From positions 502,085 through 566,084 of the forward strand of contig VXAA01004301.1 in NCBI GenBank assembly GCA_013399115.1: DNA of 64,000 nucleotides, in the 5' to 3' direction. The notes under the pieces were generated by a model. The model did no database searches. It was not told where the DNA came from and saw only the letters and a program-made list of their open reading frames with translations. Below, in pieces: positions 1-12,352 of this stretch (position 1 is its first letter; each line of letters begins with the position of its first letter). The position numbers were made by a program, and so were the translations under genes. The DNA comes from Anseranas semipalmata. Lineage: Eukaryota > Chordata > Aves > Anseriformes > Anseranatidae.

Positions 1-128
1 GATATAAATGTTAAAGGGATGCAGCTGGTAACTTTGCCCAGCCATTGAACTGCCTTGTGTAGGCCTATTTCTGAGAGCTGCTATCAATGAATGTGTGTTA
101 CCTCCTTTGAGCTACAGTGAAAAATGCT

Positions 129-151
129 TTATTATTATTATTATTATTATA
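129..151. repeat. (TTA)n microsatellite
   Basis: Seven nearly perfect TTA/ATT units are followed by an A-rich stretch. This is a simple trinucleotide repeat with no other feature around it. Confidence 0.9.
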
Positions 152-1730
152 AAAATAAGTCATTACTAATGCTCAAAGCTATAGTTATCTGCTCTCCCTG
201 CCAGCCCATTCCACTACATTCATATCAGTCTCCCTAAAATGAAGCTTTTACACATACGACTCTAGTGCCATTGAACTTGTTTGAAAATCCTGAGAGCATT
301 TTCTTAAATAAAAATTGGGTGGGGAAAGAAGAGGATCTTCTTATTTACCTTCAGATTTCCATCCTTTAGGACTTTCTCACTGGGTGTTCTCAGGTTGCCT
401 CTGCAATTAGAAGACTTAATTGGTTTTAAATGAAAGCTGAGATTCCTGCATTACCCAGGAGCTGTAGTTTTCATTAAAACCACCACCCAATATCAGGAGA
501 CTCACTATTAAATTCCTGAGTTGCAAAATGGTTTGTAAAGCCAGGGTGGAATAAATGCAGCAGGAGAGGAGGCTCTCAGGTGGTGCACGCTGCTGCAACT
601 GCTTCTGCTTTTGCTGAGCTCTGGGTATTTGCTGAGGGACACGAAGCTGCTCAAACCAGATCTGCCTGAGTTTTCAGCCAGGCTGGGGCCAGCATAGATG
701 CAGCCCTGGTGTATGTATTTGTGTGTGCCTGTGTGAAGGAGCCATGTAATTGCTGCACAGTGACTTTTGTTAGTCTATGTGTGGAAGGGCCTGGCTGGGA
801 GCTGGAAGAATGGACCATGAAAGCTTCAGTTACATCTTCTGGGACTCTTGTCAAGGTTAAGCCAACAACAAAGCTTTACTTTCCAAGCAGCAGTTGCACT
901 GGGAAGGCAAAAATAATACATTCTGTGTGTCCACCCTCCGAACTCAAGCAAGTAGAAAAGGAGTGACTCATGAATTTTTCTCCCAATTGCTTGGCTTAGT
1001 TCAGTGATCTTAGCACAGCATGGGAGAAGATGTGCCTGGCATGCTGGGACATGGCCTGATATCTAACCAGCATGAGAGAGTTTAGGATTTGGTGGGGAGA
1101 GATCTTTACCTTTGCTTATTGCTCTTGCATCTCACACTGGGAAGAGCATCAATGTTTAAAAACACCAGCCCAGCAGAAAAGCACTGGCACACATAACGTG
1201 GATGCACGAATCTCTGATCCAGATGTCCAGATGCATCTTTACTTGATGTGCTGCTGAAGGGCTCAGGCCCAGTCAGGACTTCATTTGAAATCGTGACAGT
1301 CAGAGAAAGGAATATTGGTAAGCCAGAAGGAAAAGCCATCAAGAACCAGAATTAATTACAAAACAGACATGCAGCTTTTGCAATCTGGGGCTGTCTTCTG
1401 GCTGAGAAGGCACTTGGGCAGGTCCCCAGCTGCAGCGGACAGTGGGCCTTGCGGTCTCGCCACAGCAAAATTTTGGAAAGGTGGATGTCTGACCCAGGTA
1501 GTTACTATTTCCCCCTTTTAGGTGCTGGAGAGAGATGGGCTCACTCATTTTCTAAATAAGACAAATATTTGAAGTAGAGCATGATTTCACTGGTAAACAG
1601 GCCTGATGTGATTATGCAAAAGCAACTGCTAGAAAACTTACAAAGCAATTTATGTGATAGGTCCTATCTCTTGGCCTGGAGAACCTAGAGAATGAGCTTT
1701 CCTGGAAGAACCACCACCAGAGCAGCAGCC

Positions 1731-1799
1731 AGTATTTTTCTTTTGTCTTTATTTTTGTTTTATTTCTTTTTTCTTTTTTCTTTTTTTTTTCTTTTCCAG
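1731..1799 (+). repeat. Long polypyrimidine tract ending in CCAG
   Basis: About 65 bases are almost entirely T and C, ending TTTTCCAG and followed by CAGCAGTGC. As a plus-strand signal this would make a strong splice acceptor, leading straight into the CpG-dense block at 1865-2095. The frame that follows stays open for about 40 codons but resembles nothing I know. It may be simple low-complexity sequence or the acceptor of a non-coding exon. Confidence 0.6.
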
Positions 1800-1864
1800 C
1801 AGCAGTGCTACTTTTCCAACTTAAAAGCAAAACCTGTTCCTTTGCTCCACATTGTGGGAGTCTG

Positions 1865-2095
1865 CAGAGATGGCGTGCAGGAAGACGGGCAGAGGCTGGG
1901 AGCGCTTTCATCTTAATGGGGCTCCGCGTGTGTGCGAACATCCTGGGGGGAGCCCTCTTGGGGGAAGAGCTGCAGAGCCCACGGCAGTGTGCAGCGCCGA
2001 TAAGGAAATGAAACAATAGCTGCGACACGGAGAGCCTCGCACAATTACTTGGTGAGGATGTTACCGAGTCAAGTGCTTGCACGGAGCACATCCAC
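1865..2095. promoter_or_regulatory. CpG-dense block, candidate conserved regulatory element
   Basis: About 15 CpG dinucleotides fall within roughly 230 bases, in surroundings that have almost none. The block also carries CGATAAGG (GATA-like), AAACAATAG (SOX-like) and TTAATGG and CAATTAC (homeodomain-like). Retained CpG usually means selection or lack of methylation. No protein is recognised on either strand. Confidence 0.35.
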
Positions 2096-2542
2096 TCACT
2101 CTTGAATGGTTAACTCTTTCTCTTCTCCTCCCTTTAATGCACAGCTTTTAAGGGCATCCAGGTTTGTGAATGCTGAGGGAATAGCACTTTTGTTTCTTGT
2201 TGCTTGCAATGGTTTATGTTTCCCTGTTTCCAGGGCTGTGAGAGTGCGTGAAGATTTAGCAACTCATGCGCTGGCAGAGATGGGAAACCTGAGATGGCCT
2301 TGTTTGAAATCCAGAAGTAGAGCCAAGGAACTGTTCCCAAAGTTTTTGCATTACTGATGCCTCATTTCCTCATTAATAGCCCCCAAAAATTAACGTGGAG
2401 GGACTTCCACTGTGCTAATGGAATTACCAACCCAAATCTCCTGTGTGCCAATGGCAGGGCACACTCTCATTCTCTGCCCTCACCTTAGTGCTAGGTGAGT
2501 AATTGAATTATTTATCTAGTGAAAGTAAAAATCATTTCATTT

Positions 2543-2579
2543 TAGTTTTTTGTTTGTTTTGTTTTGTGTTTTTTTTTTC
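2543..2579. repeat. T/TTTG-rich low-complexity tract
   Basis: Runs of T interrupted by single G (TTTG and TTTTG units) form a simple low-complexity stretch. Confidence 0.8.
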
Positions 2580-3854
2580 TGTTGTCAGTAGTGTTGAAGG
2601 CTTTTTAATACCTTTTACTTAGGCTTGAGTTATAATTTGAAATACAAATTGAAAACATTTCAATCTTTTTTCCCATTCCAATGCCAGTGATGGTCAGTGG
2701 CTTCAGTCAATCAGCTCTGCATTTCTTTGTGAATAAAACACTGTCCTGCAACGTTTCACCTACCTCTACTTAACTGTGCAAAATCCTTCCAAAAGAGCAC
2801 CTTTGAAATGGATACATTTCCCATTAGCACTAACAGCAATGATGTGTCTGCATTAGGGAAGTAACACTCTTGTTTTTCATCCACTGTGCTGCTGTATGGT
2901 GTGTGTCGTTGGTTGAAAGCAAGACAAGCATCTGCTCCAGTACACAAAAATTGAGCTGTGCTCCTCTTGAAGCACAAGCTGGGAGAAGCCCAACTACTTC
3001 ATCTTTTAGGGTCAGGCAGAGTTGGTATTTCTTGAGGCTGTAGCAAAGACAGGGCAGGGGGGGCTTGGAGGCAAGATAGTCAAAGGCTACGTCAGAGAGG
3101 TGCGGGCCATTTTGGGGACATCCTTCACCGGGGCTGAGCAAGCTGTCATGGGCAGTCGGGCTGTGTGCTCCCTCCCTTGCCTTAGGTAACTGAGGCAGAG
3201 GTTGCATCGATTTAAATGAGCATGCCAGGAGCCATGCGACTCCTGCATGCCCATGCCCCTTCCTGCTGGGACTTCCACGTCACTTCAAATCTGATTACAG
3301 TTTTGCTGAAAATCCTTACCTGTAGTCTCACCGCTGCCAACCAATTTTCTAAAATTCCTTTGCATTTGATATCCACACTAGTGCACAAAACCCTCACAGG
3401 CTGAGCTCAAGGAGGTTAAAAGGAGCAGTGCAATTGCTTGTGCTGAGCAGGAGTGACTTCTGATGTAGCAGAAATGAATGTGGAAGAGCAGGAATAAATC
3501 TGAAAGAAGCCTCTCTTAAACACAAAACTGCTTTTACCGATCTTGTTCAAGCGTGTGCACGGACAGCTAGGAGTGATTTATTCATTGTAATGAGCTTGAT
3601 CCTGTGAAGCTATGTGTGTTGTCAGCAATGGTGCCCAGGTCCTCTGCTCTGAGGAGAGGATGCATCTATGGGAAAAAGTAATGCAAGTTCAGGAAGCTGG
3701 AAGTGCAAGGCTCTGGAGATTAATGATGGAAAACTGGTGTTTGTTCGGGGAGAGGAAAGTAAGCAGGAAACAGGAGCCTAAATTAGGCAGCAGCTCCCTG
3801 GGCATAACAATCAAGTTATAAATATTCTGGTTGCAGGCAGAGCAGGGCTGGTTG

Positions 3855-4030
3855 CGCTGATTGCTTTTCGCTGTCCTTGCAGCGGCGGTGTCGGTATGTT
3901 ATTTGTGCTGGTGCTCTGCTCCGCTGACAAAGCCATGCGGGGTATCTCGGGTGGGAGGAGATGTATGTGGGTTTGGCAGCAAGAGATCTGAATACGTCGG
4001 TGAGCAATGATGCTGCGGAACGGGACTGGT
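3855..4030. promoter_or_regulatory. CpG-dense block with exon-like splice signals
   Basis: About a dozen CpG lie within 175 bases. On the plus strand a pyrimidine-rich stretch ending CCTTGCAG at 3882 and a strong GTGAGC donor at 4000 bracket 117 nt. One of the three frames (offset 2) stays open, but its product is rich in Cys, Gly and Val and unfamiliar. A regulatory element or a non-coding exon is more likely than a coding one. Confidence 0.3.
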
Positions 4031-5636
4031 GGGCTTGTGTGTGTGTTAAATTGTTCAGCTGGACTAGCAATGCTGGTTTTAGAGTGTCTTCTCGAAGGAG
4101 CCAAACCCCTACATGAGACCACAGACTCACCTTAACCTTCCTGATGAAGCTGGCAAAAGGACCCCAAAAGAGTCACCTCCAGTCCTCGCCAGCCCCAAGG
4201 CTGACAGGTGAGGGGAAACTAAGGCACGAGAGAAAAAGTGGGGTGCTGAGGACCCATATGGTTGGAAGAGTTTGGAGCAAAACAACAAAATGCTTTGCAA
4301 TGCCAGGCTTGAAACACAGCAGGTTCCAGAATTCGGAAGGAGCAAAACTGTTATTGCTCCAAGAAGTTAGTGCCAGCAGTCAGCTCCACCTTTCCCTACC
4401 TCTTTTCCATGGCCCATTTGTCAGCAGGGGTGGGTACCGAGGTGCAAGTGGAAGTCATCAGATCCCTGGCTGGTGATAAATGAGCCTGGGCACTGGTCGG
4501 TGTTTTCTAGGTCGCAGTTTATGGAGTTGCTGGGGCCTGCTGTATTGCTGCTTGCAATCAGTCCCCTGAAAGCACAGAGTCTCTTCGGAGGGGTCCCCGC
4601 AGATGCTCCTGTGTGCTTTGGGGTGCAGCCATGTGAAGTGAGATCCAGCCTCCGGTTCAAATGAAAATTGCCTCTAATCTGGAATAGCTCTACCCTGGGA
4701 GCCACCTTACACACAATAACAGGGCTGCCATGTTGGTACATGTATTTTCTATTTGCAACGAAAGAACTACAAGATAAACTTTTTTTTTTTATGATAGGAA
4801 TAAAATTTAGAGCAGAATATTTTCTAATATTTCATATTAGTATAAAATATTTTCACTTCAAAAAAGGAAGAAAGTCCAGCCCTGAAGCCAGTTACTTCAG
4901 CCAAGGAGGCTGAGTATTTTAGGGAAAATTTTCTGGGGCTCTCTGCCTGCTCACTGCCAGTCGTGCCAGTGTCACTCTCAAAGCTAAACTCTATATAGAG
5001 CAGGCAGACCTGATGTCATTCAAAAGTGAGGCTTTTCATGTTAAACCCTAGTTTTTGTCTTAATAAATCAATATGCTCTCAACTAATCCCACTGTTTAGC
5101 CAATCAGGACTTTAAACCAGGCTCTATTTGTCCCTTGTGAAGATGATATGGGAGTTACCATATGGTTATGGTTGAGCTATGATTATTGTTAGGATTAGGT
5201 TTCATATGGGGAGAACAAGAAAGAGGTTAAAGTATGGCTGGAGCAGGTCTGGGAAGGGGATCCCAAGGGAATTGTGGGCTGCAAAGGGACCTAGGCTGTG
5301 AGAAACCTTCTGTTACAGTTTTCTTGGCCAGGATTGGAGACAAATAATGCAAGTGGATACCTCACCTGTCTCTTTGATTCTCTCTTAATCACAGCTGCTT
5401 TTGGGGACAAATGCATCCCGTTCCCTGTGCACAATTTCCAGTTCCAATGAAACAATTAGCAATTTTACTTAGATCACACTTTAAAATGTGTCATCTATTC
5501 ATTATTATCTTATTTTGAAGGAAATAGGCCATTCATGGATTTTAAAATCACAATCCTTAATGATTTCTCTCTCTATGAGAATTCATTAGGCTTTATTTGA
5601 TCAGCTATCTAATGCACATTGTGATCTTCCCAAACA

Positions 5637-5650
5637 GCAATTGCAATTGC
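5637..5650. promoter_or_regulatory. 14-bp perfect palindrome with ATTGCAAT core
   Basis: GCAATTGCAATTGC is its own reverse complement. The central ATTGCAAT matches the C/EBP-type core. As a single short site, its function is unproven. Confidence 0.3.
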
Positions 5651-5922
5651 ACAATAGGAAAAACAGACTCCGTGGACATAAGGAAAAGCACCCTGGATAG
5701 CAGTCTAGGTACAGTTCAATTCTGTAAAATCAAAAATCAGATACCAATAGTTTAGCTAAATTGAAGCTGAAAGAAAGTAAAATCACTTTGCAGACCCGGG
5801 ATAAATGAAAAGCCAATCTGAATATCAAATTAACCATGCTCCAGGAGAGAATAATTTGGCATGATGTATTTGCCACCTCTGAATGTGTTGCTTACAGACA
5901 GATTAAGTGGTGTGCTTGGAGG

Positions 5923-5943
5923 AAAAAAAAAAAAAAAAAAAAA
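5923..5943. repeat. Poly-A tract (21 A)
   Basis: An uninterrupted run of 21 A. No recognisable retroposon body was seen upstream. Confidence 0.9.
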
Positions 5944-8753
5944 CAGGAGGCAAATATAAACTCATGAGAAAATAAGGGTCTTGATCCAGATGCAACTCTG
6001 AGATCATTTTGGAGCTGATACGCTTCTGGCTAAGGGAAAGCAGCATAGTAAGCTGCAAGGTTTTTCGTGATAGGAGTGTTCCTTTTATGCAGAAATTATA
6101 CAGCTATCAACACCGATTTTAGCACAGCAGCTCAGGGAAAGCATTAATGAGCACAGGGCAAGTTGGATTGAGTGTATGAGAAATGAAGAAGAAACCTCCA
6201 GTGGAGGGACTGGGGGAGTGGGTAGTGAGGGGCTACTCCTCTTCTTGGTGAAGTTACTGGAATTGTTGTCGTTATTGTCAAAAAAAGTGGTGTTTTTTTT
6301 TAACAGCACTCTTGTTAGAGAGATGTGTGGACAAGCAGCACTCCTCAAATGCCTGGAGAGGCTGGATTCTTCACCAAACCCACTGCCCTGAGACCCAGAT
6401 CAGGAGTGGTTTCACTCATGAAGCCTCGCTGCCAGGGCTTGTTAGCGAAGTAAGTGTTCTCTTTTCTCATAATTACCTGGTGCAGGCATCCCCTGTGCTC
6501 TTCAGCTTGTCCTGTCTGGTTCAGGCTCCCTTTGAGCTAAGCGCGGATTCTTAAAAGGCCAGCCTGTTTTGTCAAATTTGCAAGGTAGGAAGGTGCAGAT
6601 CTGCTGGGTAGTTGCAGAGCACAAATGCAGAAGCTACATGGGAAGCCAGGGTGGCGGGAGCAGGAAATCATACCTGTTAGTTACTATCAGGTCTCAGGGG
6701 AGCTTTGCCACCAAATTCCATTAAAATGAGAGTTTCAACCTTTAAAAGTACAATCCAGTGGCTTGTTACGTTAAATAAGCTAGCAAAGATCGTATCTTAG
6801 TCTCTGACAGGGCTACATTTGGGTGAAAACCGTGCTGAATTATTTATTTTGTCATTAATGTCACACAAACTGCAGTAAGGAGAATTATATGGGCTGCAGA
6901 AGTGAGCAGCGCTAAGCCAGATTCAAACAAATGGAATTGTTATTCTTCAATGCGAGTCGTGGGTTGCAGCCTCCTAATGCATCCAGGAGAGGAGAAGAGA
7001 ATGGTAAATCAATGGAAAGGTTCACACCTGACTGACAGCCTTTAAATAATGTAAAGGGTCCCTCAGCACATGGTTATATAAAGCATTACCATTTAAGACT
7101 AGGGAAAGACTAGCAGGGAAGTATTTTGGAAGTTTCATCCTTGTAGCTGCAAATCTCAAAGAGACAGAGAGGAACATACCTGGAAAGTGGGGTGGAAAGC
7201 TCAAACTGTGCCAGAAGAACGAGAAAAGAAAGAAATTTCAATTGGTCCAAATGAAATTCTGTTGAAAATCAGCCTTTTGTAAGCCTGAAAGGGTCTTGTG
7301 CTGCACGGTGAAGGGGATGTGAGGGCATGTTGCTATTCACAATACCCGGGGCAAGGAGTTGGAGCCACCAGGGTGGACCCAGGGCCAGTCTGGGAGTGGG
7401 GACTCAGCCCTCTGTTGTGCTATGCAAGATGACATCTCTGTAAGCCATTTGATGTGTGTTTTGGCTGTGGACTCCCAGCATATTTTTAGGGAAGGCTGGT
7501 CCAACTCCCAGCTTACATACCAAGCTTCCCAGTGATGGCACGCTCTAGACGCTGCAGGGTAGCTGGTGGAAAGGGCCCAGCATGGGCAGGTGTCTGTAGG
7601 GATGCAAGCACAGAGGATTTGAGCTCTGGGTGCTTTCTGCTGTTTTCTCTGTTCTTAATGATGCTACTGAGTCTGAGCTTCTGAAGCAGAAGTCAGTAAC
7701 AACCATGCACTGCTGTGTTAAGTTTACTAAATGTGGCCTAATACAAAAAAAAAATTACTTCAGAATAAAAAGGAACATGGCTAAAAAATATTTGCCAGTG
7801 AGAGCACAGAGCTCTGTGATATGCATTTCCTTGTCCCCTTATATAGGGAGTTAATATTAAAATATGAGGGCTGCTATCAAGAAGACAACTATGTCTTGAT
7901 TTTTAGCCTACGGGAAAAGTCTGTGATTTTAGAGCCTCCCCGGAGAGTCTGACAACTATCCTTATGGTTAGACAGATTTCCCTGGTATCTCATATAAATC
8001 TTCCTTACTACCAGCAAACTCTTTTACTCCTTGCCCTTCATGCAAAGTAAGGTAGTTCCAGGATTTGGATATTCTGCCTACCTCTTCTCAGCTGTAGACA
8101 TACAATTCAGGGCATCCTGGATGTTTACAGCTGTGTTCCCTCTTCCATAAAACAGTACCTGTTCCCTGCATAAACACCTACGTGAATGTAAGCAGAAGGA
8201 GGTCAGGCAGTTGGAGGAACAGAACTGGAAGTTGTACCTGGAAAGTATGGTTACAGGTTAGAGTCGCACTCTCTTCTAGCTCTGCAAGTCTGTGCATTGT
8301 TGTATATTCCCTCCAAATACGTGCACAAACTGTCTTGCCTGTGTGCGCATGCTCTATCTCTCTGAATTATGACAGGTCTAAATTTTGCATTTCTGATCCC
8401 ACAAATGGGTACTAAAGGGACCATTGATTTGTAGCTGTCCTGTGTGCTCAGAGAAACTGTTGCAAGGGAAACAGTGTAAACGTCTGTGAATGGAAAGATG
8501 AACACACCTTCCCCCTGATGCCTGTGAGTAGGCTTTTGAATTACTTCTGGTAGATGATGGTCAAGAATGTGGGGAAATTCTTGATCTGGTTGTAACCTTG
8601 CTGGGGATTGCACAGGTTTGATTGTAAAGAATTATAAATTTTCCATTTATACAGAAGCTGCCCATAGAAAGTGACATATGGAGGTGTTTTATTCTTATGG
8701 CTTCTCATTAAATATGAATATCTAGATAAAGGGAAAGCCTGCATATATTTGTA

Positions 8754-8783
8754 CATCCATATATACACATGTACATATGGATG
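8754..8783. repeat. Inverted repeat, 9-bp arms
   Basis: CATCCATAT at 8754-8762 pairs with ATATGGATG at 8775-8783 across a 12-base loop. It lies in an AT-rich stretch and may be chance. Confidence 0.5.
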
Positions 8784-9055
8784 GTATTTGATATCTAATT
8801 CAATGGCAGACTTTCTGTGGAACCTTTGGTGTACAGCAATTTATGCAGCTGAATAAGCTATTCAGTTTTCTGTTTTGTCACCTATGAAATTGGGAGAAGC
8901 AGCCTGAAAATTATGTAACAATGATAAATCCTTTAGTGACTATGGTGCCAAGCCACAGCTGTAATAAGATAATAAGACTGTGAGATTTTGGTTTATTAAA
9001 TTCTTTCCTGTTTTAATGGTTAATGTTTATGTCAACAATATCAGAAATGCAACTT

Positions 9056-9077
9056 TTTTGTTTGTTTGTTTGTTTTG
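9056..9077. repeat. (TTTG)n tract
   Basis: A run of TTTG units follows a short T run. This is a simple repeat. Confidence 0.85.
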
Positions 9078-11307
9078 TTCTGATGTTTGTTTTCTAAGAA
9101 GCTGGGGAATCATTTATTGTACAGTGAGAAATAACAGCCAGGAGGAAGACAAAATGAACTTTTCGTGCAACTTCAGTGAGGATATGCCTGCCAGTTCACA
9201 AAGGTCAGGAGAGCTTGTTCTTACGTGTCAGTCTGCAGGCAGACCGGGGGTTATATGGAATAAGCTGTGTACTGTAATGGTTAGACACAGACTTTGAGAA
9301 GACAAATCAATCAGAACTGACTCCTGTCAGCCAGGAATGGGGTCATGAAGTTAATTGCAGGTATTTTCTCAAAGTAGAAAAGTTAAATTAAAAGTATACT
9401 GGACAAAATTCTGCTTAATTTTGATCATGAGTACTACTAAACATCCCCCTAATCTGATAGCACTCTTTGCTTTAGTCTGCTTAGACTCTCTGACTTTCTG
9501 ATAGAGCTGTGCAAAGTCTCTCATCTTTTCCCAGGCTTTCTTCGCTTTTATCTGCCACCCACCGGTCTCTTCACTTGATCCCATTCTCCCAGCTGGATGC
9601 TCTCAAGTTCTTGATTTTGGTGCCTCCAGGCCATGGGATAGATGGTAAGCACAGCAGCGGCAGTGGAGTGCTGAGTCTCTTGACCTTTTCAGTAGCCCTG
9701 TGTTTGATGAGAAGCAGCAGCAGATGAGAGAAGCAGGAGGGTCTCTTCACTGCTACCTGTCTGGAAATTGAGAGCAGCTCCCTTTCTCCCTTTACTCTAA
9801 CCATGAATTCCATGTAGCTAGAAGCTGCCTTTCACTGAATTTAATTGACTGGGTCTCATTGTTATTTATTTTCGTCCTAATTTCTGTGTCACTATGCGCA
9901 TATCATACACCAGGTGTGATGTATCACTAGTAGTTATTTTGATGTGTTCTCTTTTTTCGCCTCCTAAATCATGGACAGAGATACAAAGCAGCATGGGGAG
10001 GAGAGGGGGGAAACACACGACAGTCCACAAGGACCTATCAGAAATGCTCTAGGGGATGAGGGTTTAAAAAATTTGCCATATTGTTCGAAGAGCTGTAATT
10101 TAGTTATTTTTTTGGGAAGCGTGGCATGTGCTGATTTGATTCTGCCCCATGCACATGAAGGCAGAGTAACTGCTTTGGTTACTCGGTCCAGGTAAGGTGC
10201 AATAAAGGAAAAGCCTCCCAAATACAGAGCAGAGAACTGACTCAATAGTCTCATATATGTCATGCTGTTATGAGCCACCTATTTGGAACAAACCTGGGGG
10301 TTTGGTTGCATTCCAGTGGGTGAAGCTACTATAGGCTTTGATCTTGCTCTAGGGTTGTTACTTTCCTGAGTAATTACTCAGTATTCTTACAGCAATTTAT
10401 TTTCCTGTCCAATAGAAAAGCCTGTTTGCCACAGCAATCCCAGTGGGGACTCTGCTTCTCAAGTACAAAGCACCTTCTAGTGGATGCACATCGGTATGTA
10501 AGGTGAGCATTGGAAACGTGTTTTACAGCAAGAAGATTCTGCTGTATAATAAGATGCGAAACAGAAAATAAGGTATGATATGAGCTCATTAACTAAGACC
10601 CCTTTGTAATCATCTTCCATAATGCTTCAGTTTCCCCTGTTGTTTTCCCTTTCCTTTGTCTATGCATGGACTTTTGTTTAAGGAAAAAAATAAAGATTTT
10701 CTTGAGAAAGAAAAGAATACAGATGCAGGTGGGTGGATATTAAAGGATATTTTTAGCTTGGCGTTTGAGGAAGATATTGTTACCACTGTTGAAAACAACT
10801 GAAGGCGAGAATGGATACGAGCTGCTCCAGGGTTGAGGTGATCCAGACTTGAACAGCTGCCAGATGCTTGCCGGGGCTCTCTGCAGGATTTGCAGCCAGT
10901 GACTTAATTTCCTTCTCATGCTGAGTGAGATGGGAGGAAGGCAAGGGATCCCTCATCATTTGGCTCGTCTCGTTTCTTTCATGGAAATATTGCTGCTGTT
11001 ACAAAAGCCACAAAGGTTGCTGCTCCAAAACCTGCTGCTTCCTGATCCATTGGTGCATAGGGATGGTCTGAGTGCAAGCCCTGCCCATGCTGGTGGATCC
11101 TGCATGCATCATCCTGACTTGGACTAGACTGGCTGATGACAAGATAGTGGAGCAATTTGCTCGCTCTGAGAAAACACACCTTCCTCTCCCAGGTGTCTTC
11201 TGGCTGGAGTTGCTACACAGCTACAACTACCACAGTGCAAAAAGAAGATAATTCCTCTAAATAAACCTTCAGATGAAAGAATGGGAGACAGACAGTATGA
11301 CCTTTTT

Positions 11308-11345
11308 AAACCAAACCAAACCAAACAAGCAAACAAACAAGAAAG
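11308..11345. repeat. (CCAAA)/(CAAA)n tract
   Basis: Three to four CCAAA units grade into CAAA and GAAA units. This is a simple repeat. Confidence 0.85.
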
Positions 11346-12333
11346 AAACCTAAGTATCAATGCTTTTATGAAAGGCTTGGCCAGCAAAGCTCCCAAGCAA
11401 ATCATAATTCAGTAACTGGTGGCTTTCTGCAGCACCAGTGTTGTTTCTTGAAGCAGGAAATTCATCTTTGCATCTCTGTTTAGAGAAAACCTCAGGGTCC
11501 TGCCTGCCTTTGCTAAAGCATGAGTTACAGCAACAGGGGATGGCAATGCATCAGCATCTCCTTGGGCAGCATGGGCAACAGACCTTATGCAAGGTCTTCT
11601 GGGATGCTCTGCTACAAAAAGAAAAAAGAAAAAGCCATTATTTCTGCTTCATTTGTTGTCAGCACATAGAGATAAGACGGTGTAAGTCAGTGTTCAGAAG
11701 AAGTTAGACCGCTTGCCAGTGTGAGCACATTGCAGTTACCCTTAATGTATTAAAGCAAAGGTCAAGGTAGGATTTAAGTGGAGATTGGGAGGAAAGCAGA
11801 AGCAGGTAAGCCCTGCTTAGTGGAAAGCCTGCTTTGCTGCCTTAGGGATTGGCAATGATACATTTTATTTTACAGGTACTGGGAGCTGTAAGAGTGAAGA
11901 CAGGGCTCAGGATAAGGTATCAGCCCAACCTTAATCTGGAATTCACGGAGACCAATGGTCTGGGCTAGGGTTTGCTCTTAGAGGTTCATGTTGGCTTTAG
12001 CAGGACTGGTGCTGGGAGAGCTGATCTAGCTATATTCGATGTTACAGCTGTCTGAGATTGCAGGAATGAGGTTAAGAATAGCTTTAGAGTTTGTGGTGGG
12101 TCAAAGGAGGCTGGATAACATTTCTGCAGCGTACAGGATTTCTTTTGGCAAAGGGCAAGATGGAGCAGCATGCGAGGGAATGTTGCAGGGAGGGGGGTGT
12201 TTGCGGGGAGTTTAGAAAGCAAAGGAACAAAATGCAGGCACTGTATTTCACTTGCACAGCAAATATTCCAAATCAATTTCAGACTGAAGGGAACAGCTTC
12301 ATCTTGTAGTCAAAATTATTTTGAAATCCACTC

Positions 12334-12352
12334 TTTTTTTTTTTTTTTTTTT
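12334..12352. repeat. Poly-T tract
   Basis: A run of 19 T. Confidence 0.9.

Larger units (their letters stand above)
152..12333. other. Non-coding stretch apart from items listed
   Basis: Outside the two CpG-dense blocks and the simple repeats listed, I see no exon, RNA gene or transposon I can name. Open frames of 60-110 codons occur on all strands at the rate expected by chance and show no family resemblance. CTCTATATAGAG near 4989 is a 12-bp palindrome of no clear meaning. Confidence 0.6.

Noticed and set aside
9100..9297. Plus-strand frame with an Ig-like look (LVLTCQSAGRPGVIWNK)
   Set aside because: The L-x-C and W spacing is suggestive, but there is no partner cysteine at the right distance, no convincing exon boundaries, and a T/G-rich tract sits just upstream.
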